NCBI RefSeq assembly: GCF_005503625.1
Contig: NZ_SCMX01000036.1
Location: 1-64,000 of the forward strand
Length of the DNA: 64,000 nucleotides
Direction of reading: 5' to 3'
DNA from: Cupriavidus sp. 2SB
GTDB taxonomy: Bacteria > Pseudomonadota > Gammaproteobacteria > Burkholderiales > Burkholderiaceae
A program made the position numbers and the translations under genes. Under the pieces are notes generated by a model, which saw nothing but the letters and a program-made list of their open reading frames with translations, made no database searches and was not told the origin of the DNA. Shown here piece after piece: positions 58,615 through 64,000 of this stretch (the first letter of the stretch is position 1; each line of letters starts with the position of its first letter).

Positions 58615-59236
58615 CGAAGCCGCAAGCGATCACGACACCCTGCTCGACGACTGGCGCGACAGCGGCGCCGATCGTTTGGACCCGGTACGCTTTCGCCTGA
58701 TCGAAGCAATGGCGAGACGTGCACGCGACCACAACGGCGAAACGGGACGGCTGCTGCAATCGCGTATCGCGCAATTGGTTGCCGAGTATCGTGAAGCATT
58801 GACGCGCGCCTCGACCGAGACATCACCAACCGAATCCTCCACGCCATCATCCCCCGCACTCGCCGACCTCGCAGCACTCACGAGACGACTCGGTGCGCGC
58901 ACGCATCCGATGGCAGCACCTGCCGCCAACGCACCGCATCGCCTCCACGCCGCAGAACCGGCGCTGGCCGACTACTTCCGCGACACACTCGCGCGCGTCA
59001 GTGTCGACCGCCAGTTGCGCGAATCACAGGCCGTCGTACCGGAAAACGCAGGACCGCTGAACACGAACCAACTCGTGCATCGCGCGCTCTCGCTGATGCA
59101 GGAAGTCTCGCCCGGCTATCTCGAACAGTTCCTGTCGTACGTGGATGCCCTGGCATGGCTGGAAGGTATGCACACGATCTCGCTCGTGCCTGAGAAGAGG
59201 ACGCGTGCGAAGGCGGGCAAGGCGCCGAGCGCGTAG
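58595..59236 (+). CDS. DUF2894 family protein
   Basis: The 213-residue cytoplasmic protein begins MQNRMHSEAASDHDT and overlaps the OmpA-type gene by 20 bp. Two helical blocks (DPVRFRLIEAMARRARDHNG; LVHRALSLMQEVSPGYLEQF) flank a Ser/Thr/Pro-rich linker. The C-terminus is basic. The family is known only as DUF2894, found next to DUF3348, DUF802 and OmpA genes; no function is established. An alternative start at 58607 is possible. Confidence 0.75.
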   Translation: MQNRMHSEAASDHDTLLDDWRDSGADRLDPVRFRLIEAMARRARDHNGETGRLLQSRIAQLVAEYREALTRASTETSPTESSTPSSPALADLAALTRRLGARTHPMAAPAANAPHRLHAAEPALADYFRDTLARVSVDRQLRESQAVVPENAGPLNTNQLVHRALSLMQEVSPGYLEQFLSYVDALAWLEGMHTISLVPEKRTRAKAGKAPSA

Positions 59237-59363
59237 GAAACTGCGCGCGGTGGATGAAGGCCGTGGACGGCGTTGGCGTACACATAGCGACGCGTCGCGC
59301 ATACAAAGCGAAACGCCCGTAGTAATATGCTCGGCATTGCATCCTGTGTCCTTCCCCGCCCAC

Positions 59364-60065
59364 ATGCCAGAAGAAAAGAAGAGCCTGTCCGAAACCATCC
59401 GCACCGCCATCGAGCAGGACATTCTCTCGGGCAAGCTGCCCAGCGGCAGTCAGCTGGAAGAACAACAGCTTCTGGCACGTTTCAATGTCTCGCGCACGCC
59501 CGTGCGCGAGGCGCTGATCCAGTTGGAGTCTGCTGGGCTGGTCGATCTGGTGCCGCGCCAGGGCGCAATCGTCAAGTCGATCTCGTTGCGCGAGTACGTT
59601 GCCATGAGCGAGATCCTCGTGCAACTCGAAGCCCTCGCGGCGAGGCTCGCTGCGCGGCGTATGTCTGCGGCGCAGCGTCAACAGATGCAGGATGCCTACG
59701 AAGCCTGCAAGCGCGCGGCGGAAACTGCGGATTCGGATGCCTATCGCACCGCAAACGACCTGTTTCATCGCGTGATCTACGAAGCCAGTTGCAACGACAT
59801 CCTGTCGCGCCAGATCCGCACGATGCGCGCACGCATGCGCGGCATGCGCGATCTGCGTTTCCAGAAGCCTGCGCGTATCCTGGCATCGCTTGAGGAACAC
59901 GGACACGTGATGCGCGCCATTCTCGAAGGCAGCGAGGATGCAGCAGGCGACGCGATGATCCGGCACATCGCCACGGGCGGCGACGTCTATGCGGACATGA
60001 TCGCCTCGATGCCCGCCGAGGCCGACACGCGCAAGCGCACGCGCGGCCTATCCGACATCGAATAG
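59364..60065 (+). CDS. GntR-family regulator, FCD subgroup
   Basis: The 233-residue protein has the winged helix (LEEQQLLARFNVSRTPVREALIQLESAG) and the FCD domain with metal-binding His residues (NDLFHRVIY, EEHGHVMRAI, IRHIATGG). It is convergent with the Bug gene, 1 bp apart, and probably controls the CoA-transferase, Bug, quinone reductase and GST genes through GTATAC-type sites. The start at MPEEKKSLSE is chosen by homology. Confidence 0.86.
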   Translation: MPEEKKSLSETIRTAIEQDILSGKLPSGSQLEEQQLLARFNVSRTPVREALIQLESAGLVDLVPRQGAIVKSISLREYVAMSEILVQLEALAARLAARRMSAAQRQQMQDAYEACKRAAETADSDAYRTANDLFHRVIYEASCNDILSRQIRTMRARMRGMRDLRFQKPARILASLEEHGHVMRAILEGSEDAAGDAMIRHIATGGDVYADMIASMPAEADTRKRTRGLSDIE

Positions 60066-60066
60066 C

Positions 60067-61053
60067 TCAGTTGAGCTTCACGCCAGCCTGAACGATCCGC
60101 TCCAGCGCGTTCTTGCCATCGGCGGCGGCCCATTTGCCGAACTCTGCCGGCGACGGGGACAACGACACCTCGCTACCATTGCCAGCCAGCTTCGCGCGGA
60201 TCTGCGGATCGGCCATCACCTTCGTCGTCGCGGCAAAGATCCGGTCCCGGATCGCCGGAGGCAAACCCGCCGGGCCATAGAGCCCGAACCAGAACGTGAA
60301 GTTGAAACCGGGCAAGCCTGACTCCGCCAGCGACGGCAATCCGGGCGCTACCTCCGACGGCTTGGGCGTGGTCACGCCAATCATCTTGATCATGCCTTGC
60401 GTGCCCATCGGCAGGACCGAGGCCGCAGTGCCAAACGACAACTGAACCTCTCCTGCAGCAACCGCTTGCAGCGCCGGCGCGCCGCCCTTGTATGGCACGT
60501 GTGTCATCGGCACGCCGGTGGCTTTCTCGAACTGCAAGCCTGCCACATGGGGAGATCCACCGATGCCCGACGACGAATAGTTGAACGCGCCGGGCTTGGT
60601 GCGCGCCTTGGCAATGAGTCCCTTCAGGTCCGAGACGCCAAGATTCCGATTGACCGCGAGGATTAGCGGCGAAACCGTCAGCCGGGTGATGGGCGTGAAG
60701 GCATCGCTCTTGTAGCGAGCATTGAAGAGATGCTGGTCGATGCCATACAGCGTGGCAGTCGCCAGGCCAAGCGTATAGCCGTCCGGCGCGGCGCTTGCCA
60801 GCGCAACGGAGGCCAGCGTACTGCTGGCGCCCGGCTTGTTCTCGACGACAATGGGCTGGCCCAGTTCCTTCGACAGCGCCTCGCCCAGCACGCGTGCCAC
60901 AACATCCGCCGCGCCTGCGGGCGTATAGCCGACCAGCAACCGGATCGGCCGGTTCGGGTAGTCATCGGCACGCGCGGCAAGCGGCGCCATCCCTGCGGCG
61001 ATGCTGGCCGATACCACCAGCGCAGCGCGCATCTTCAACAGTCTTCTTGTCAT
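60067..61053 (-). CDS. Bug/TctC-family periplasmic substrate-binding protein (3)
   Basis: The 328-residue exported protein has a signal peptide (ending AARADD) and the Bug loops VGYTPAGAADVVARV and VENKPGASSTLASVALA. It is encoded 36 bp downstream of a CoA-transferase gene on the same strand. The ligand is probably an organic acid handled by that enzyme. Confidence 0.87.
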   Translation of the reverse strand: MTRRLLKMRAALVVSASIAAGMAPLAARADDYPNRPIRLLVGYTPAGAADVVARVLGEALSKELGQPIVVENKPGASSTLASVALASAAPDGYTLGLATATLYGIDQHLFNARYKSDAFTPITRLTVSPLILAVNRNLGVSDLKGLIAKARTKPGAFNYSSSGIGGSPHVAGLQFEKATGVPMTHVPYKGGAPALQAVAAGEVQLSFGTAASVLPMGTQGMIKMIGVTTPKPSEVAPGLPSLAESGLPGFNFTFWFGLYGPAGLPPAIRDRIFAATTKVMADPQIRAKLAGNGSEVSLSPSPAEFGKWAAADGKNALERIVQAGVKLN

Positions 61054-61089
61054 GTGTTGTTGCCTCCTCGGTTCGCGGATCGGTCCGCG

Positions 61090-62280
61090 TCAGACCGCGA
61101 CGTTGCTCTCGCGCAGCCGTTCGATGGTCGTGTCGTCCAAACCCAGCGATCGCAATATGTCGTGCGTGTGCTGGCCAGGATCCGGCGCGGCACTGTCGAA
61201 CTGCTCGGGATGCGGCGCTGCCGACAGGTTGATCGGAGAACGCAGCAAGGACAGCGATCCCAATAACGGATGCTCTGCAGGGCGCGTCATGCCCAGATGC
61301 CGCACCTGCGGATCTTCGAATGCCTCACCGATATCCAGCACCGGCCCGCACGGCACACCGGCCGCATTCAACCGCGTGGTGAGTTCGTTCACGGAGAACC
61401 CGGCGATGCATCGCTCGATGCCCGCCTCCACGCGCTCCCGATGTTCGATGCGCCCCGTCGCCGTATGCAGCGCGGTATCGGCAAGCAGCCAGTCGGCATT
61501 CAGCGCCTCACAGAAGTTGCTCCACATCCGATCCGTGCTGGCCGCGATGTTCACCACGCCATCCTGGCAACGATAAGTGCCCATGGGGACAAGCGTGGGA
61601 TGCGCGTTGCCCTGCTGCGTCGGGACCACGCCCTCCACCGTATAGCGCGCACCCTGGAAATCCAGCTTGTTCAGCATGGCTTCGATCAGCGAGGTATGCA
61701 CCCATTGCCCGCGTCCGGTACGCTCGCGATGCAGCAGCGCCAGCAGGATGCCCTGCCCCAGAAACATGCCCGCCGTGGTATCCGATATCGCAATCCCCAC
61801 GCGCACCGGTCCCTGCCCCGGCATGCCCGTGACCGAACTCAGTCCACACATGCCCTGGACGATCTGATCCAGTCCGGGCCGTTCGCAATACGGGCCGTCC
61901 TGCCCGAACCCCGAGATGCTCGCCAGGATGATGCGCGGATTGATCGCGCTGAGCGCCTCGTACGTCAGCCCCAGCCGCTCCTTCACCACGGCGCGGAAGT
62001 TCTCCACCACGATGTCGGCCTTCGCCACGAGCGACTGGAAGATCTCGCGCCCTTCCGGCGTCTTGAGGTCCAGGCAGAGGCTGCGCTTGTTGCGGTGAAG
62101 GTTCTGCTCATCCGACCCGCGCCTGCGTCCAGTCACCGAACCGCGATCGCGCAGCGGCGGCGGTTCGATACGTATGACATCGGCGCCCCAATCCGCCAGC
62201 AGACGGACGGCGACCGGACCGGCTCGGGCGATGGAAAGGTCGAGGACCGTGGTGCCGGCTAATGGAAGTTCTGTGCGCAT
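61090..62280 (-). CDS. CaiB/BaiF family (class III) CoA-transferase
   Basis: The 396-residue cytoplasmic enzyme has the family N-terminus (LAGTTVLDLSIARAGPVAVRLLADWGAD), the ADIVVENFR segment and the catalytic region RPGLDQIVQGMCGLSSVTG with its aspartate. These enzymes move CoA between carboxylic acids. The next gene on the strand is a Bug protein, so the acid may be imported and then activated. The gene is divergent from a quinone reductase gene. Confidence 0.9.
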   Translation of the reverse strand: MRTELPLAGTTVLDLSIARAGPVAVRLLADWGADVIRIEPPPLRDRGSVTGRRRGSDEQNLHRNKRSLCLDLKTPEGREIFQSLVAKADIVVENFRAVVKERLGLTYEALSAINPRIILASISGFGQDGPYCERPGLDQIVQGMCGLSSVTGMPGQGPVRVGIAISDTTAGMFLGQGILLALLHRERTGRGQWVHTSLIEAMLNKLDFQGARYTVEGVVPTQQGNAHPTLVPMGTYRCQDGVVNIAASTDRMWSNFCEALNADWLLADTALHTATGRIEHRERVEAGIERCIAGFSVNELTTRLNAAGVPCGPVLDIGEAFEDPQVRHLGMTRPAEHPLLGSLSLLRSPINLSAAPHPEQFDSAAPDPGQHTHDILRSLGLDDTTIERLRESNVAV

Positions 62281-62482
62281 CGGTGGAACTCATCCTGTGA
62301 CAATCGACGCAAAAGTATACGGATAACACTCATATGAATACGTATACGGACTTACCATGATGCGAATTCGCCGCCTTTGCTCTACGATGGCAGCGCTTTC
62401 CCGGTTCCATGCATCGATATATCCGCACCGTTCCGCATGTTTCCGGCCGCCCCAAGAACAAGTCCAAGCATGGATTCTCCGT
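62281..62482. promoter_or_regulatory. Divergent region with two GTATACGGA repeats
   Basis: GTATACGGA occurs at 62315-62323 and 62342-62350, 27 bp apart as direct repeats, each containing the GTATAC palindrome typical of FCD-type GntR operators. The region separates the CoA-transferase and quinone reductase genes, and the cluster's GntR gene lies at 59364-60065. Confidence 0.55.
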
Positions 62483-63463
62483 ATGCAGACACTGGCATTC
62501 CGTATAGCGAAACACGGCGAACCTGACGTACTGGAACGCTGCACGGTCACCGTCGATGCCCCTGGCCCCGGTGAAATCCAGATCGCGCAGGCCGCTATCG
62601 GCCTGAATTTCGCCGATATCTATCAGCGCCGGGGCGCGCACGGGCCGCACAGCGCCACGCCTTTTCCGGTCACGCTGGGTTCGGTTGGCGCGGGAACGGT
62701 CACGGCAATCGGGTCAGGGGTTGACGGATTTCAGGTGGGGCAGCGCGTGGCCTACATGTATCCCGGCGCGTATCAGGTCGTCCGCAATGTGCCGGCGGAT
62801 CGTGTCGTCGCACTGCCTGACGATATTCCGCTCGACGTAGCGGGTGCCACGCTGCTGCGCGGCCTCACCGCCGAATACCTGCTGCGGCGGCTCTACGTGG
62901 TGAAGCCCGGCGATGTCGTGCTGGTGCATGCCGCAGCCGGTGGCATGGGTGTTCTGCTCTCGCAATGGGCGCGCTCGTTGGGCGCCACGGTGATCGGCAC
63001 GGTGGGCAGCGAGGCCAAACGCCAGGTCGCCTTGGATCACGGCTGCCATCACGTGATCGACTACCGGAATACGGACTTCGCCAGTGAAGTGCTGAAGCTG
63101 ACCGATGGCAAGGGCGTGGCGGTGGTCTACGACGCTGTGGGCAAGGACGTCTTCCTGCCCTCGCTCCAGTGTCTGCAGCCATGCGGCATGGCCATCAACT
63201 ACGGCACCGCGTCGGGCGATGTCGAGGCATTCGATCTGCAACGCCTGCATGCCAGGTCGCTGATCGTGGCGCGGCCCACGCTGCGAACCTTTATTGCGGA
63301 TGCGGCATCGCTCAGGCGCGCGGCACAGGTGCTGTTCGATGCGGTGACCGCCGGGGCGCTACGGCTTGAAGTGGGCCAACGATTCGCATTCGACGATGTG
63401 CGGATTGCACACGAGATGCTGGAGAGCCGCCGCACCATCGGCTCGACCGTACTGATTCCTTGA
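62483..63463 (+). CDS. NADPH:quinone oxidoreductase (Qor family)
   Basis: The 326-residue medium-chain dehydrogenase lacks zinc ligands. It has the NFADIYQRRG motif and the cofactor loop VHAAAGGMGVLLSQWARSLG of quinone reductases; YDAVGKDVF is also typical. The start at MQTLAFRIAKHGEPDVL is chosen by family match; the upstream frame includes the operator repeats. It is followed 19 bp later by a GST gene. Confidence 0.92.
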   Translation: MQTLAFRIAKHGEPDVLERCTVTVDAPGPGEIQIAQAAIGLNFADIYQRRGAHGPHSATPFPVTLGSVGAGTVTAIGSGVDGFQVGQRVAYMYPGAYQVVRNVPADRVVALPDDIPLDVAGATLLRGLTAEYLLRRLYVVKPGDVVLVHAAAGGMGVLLSQWARSLGATVIGTVGSEAKRQVALDHGCHHVIDYRNTDFASEVLKLTDGKGVAVVYDAVGKDVFLPSLQCLQPCGMAINYGTASGDVEAFDLQRLHARSLIVARPTLRTFIADAASLRRAAQVLFDAVTAGALRLEVGQRFAFDDVRIAHEMLESRRTIGSTVLIP

Positions 63464-63482
63464 TCACGACAGGACGCCACAT

Positions 63483-64000
63483 ATGAAGCTATTCCATGGA
63501 TGGCTGTCCAGTGCCTCGCGTCGCGTACGGTTGTGTCTCGCAGAAAAGGGCATCGCCTATGAGAGCGTGCCGGTGGATCTCGCCGCGCAGGAACACCACT
63601 CTCCCGCGTTTCTCGCCATGAATCCGAATGGCGTGGTGCCCGCGCTGGTCCTCGACGATGGCCGCTTTCTCTACGAGAGTTCCACCATCTGCGAATACCT
63701 CGACGAGACGTTCCCGACGCCCTCGCTACGTCCCGCAGACGCTTATGTCCGCGCGCAGATGCGCAACTTCGTGCGCTGGACCGACGACCACGCACTGCCC
63801 CACCTGTTGATCCTCAACTGGAGCCTGGCGCTGCAACCGGTGGCCTCGCAATGGAGCGACGATGCGCTGGCCACGCGGCTGGCGAGAATCCCGACGGCAT
63901 CGCGGCGCGAAGCCTGGCTGCGCATCGCCCGCAAGCCCTACACCGACGACGAGAAGCGCCAGGCACTGGAAAGCCTTCTCGCATTGATCCCAAAGATGGA
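63483..64000 (+). CDS. Glutathione S-transferase family protein (3' end outside the window)
   Basis: At least 172 residues are seen. The N-terminal thioredoxin-like domain starts MKLFHGWLSSASRRVRLCLA, with the glutathione-site motif FLYESSTICEYLDETF near 60-75 and the cis-proline segment NPNGVVPALV before it. The C-terminal helical domain begins near residue 85 and continues past the edge. It is probably cotranscribed with the quinone reductase gene in an aromatic or electrophile-handling cluster. Confidence 0.88.
   Translation, partial: MKLFHGWLSSASRRVRLCLAEKGIAYESVPVDLAAQEHHSPAFLAMNPNGVVPALVLDDGRFLYESSTICEYLDETFPTPSLRPADAYVRAQMRNFVRWTDDHALPHLLILNWSLALQPVASQWSDDALATRLARIPTASRREAWLRIARKPYTDDEKRQALESLLALIPKM

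Noticed and set aside
55082-59236. A complete Zorya anti-phage system
   Set aside because: The motor-like pair is present, but neither ZorC/ZorD nor a ZorE-type nuclease is encoded; the partners are DUF3348 and DUF2894.

Overview
The window looks like a chromosomal stretch of a high-GC betaproteobacterium of the order Burkholderiales, most likely Cupriavidus or a close relative. This rests on the gene content: orphan Bug/TctC-type binding proteins next to GntR and LysR regulators, a DUF3348-DUF802-OmpA-DUF2894 cassette, a dnaX-ybaB-recR operon, and a class II ribonucleotide reductase. No gene was compared with a database, so the genus is an inference.

Layout. 1-6.3 kb: replication and repair operon on the minus strand (dnaX, ybaB/ebfC, recR, then a LysR regulator), preceded by an L-lactate permease. 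6.6-16.5 kb: class II ribonucleotide reductase nrdJ, the 4.5S signal recognition particle RNA, the AddA/AddB-type helicase-nuclease pair, and a small unknown protein. 16.9-23.5 kb (plus strand): trxA, rho, an MtfA-type metallopeptidase, ribosomal protein L31 type B, an ArnT-like membrane glycosyltransferase and a MATE exporter. 23.5-26.1 kb: two near-identical Asp-Glu-Ala tRNA trios downstream of gltX, the synthetase that charges tRNA-Glu. 26.2-35.2 kb: patatin lipoprotein, NlpC/P60 hydrolase, the YejABEF-type peptide ABC transporter and fabI.

35.2-64 kb is accessory metabolism and regulation. It holds an alkylsulfatase plus GMC oxidoreductase with a divergent LysR gene; a GntR-controlled group (Bug protein, D-2-hydroxyacid dehydrogenase, RidA, class II aldolase); OsmC, nitroreductase and MDR-family dehydrogenase genes; secreted proteins of unknown function; a TonB-dependent siderophore receptor preceded by the remnant of a PepSY membrane protein; an AraC regulator; a Bug-NIPSNAP pair; and a GntR-controlled CoA-transferase/Bug/quinone-reductase/GST cluster that runs off the right edge.

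The most interesting system is the four-gene cassette at 55.1-59.2 kb. The DUF802 protein has four predicted membrane segments with a MotA/ExbB/TolQ-like motif and a cytoplasmic tail of about 530 residues. The OmpA-family partner has one membrane segment with a MotB-like aspartate. Together they resemble an ion-driven motor of the ZorAB/MotAB type, flanked by two proteins of unknown function and without the Zorya nuclease or helicase genes. Other notable signals are a family of palindromic repeats placed 3' of genes, a terminator-like hairpin just upstream of gltX, and several candidate operators in divergent promoters.
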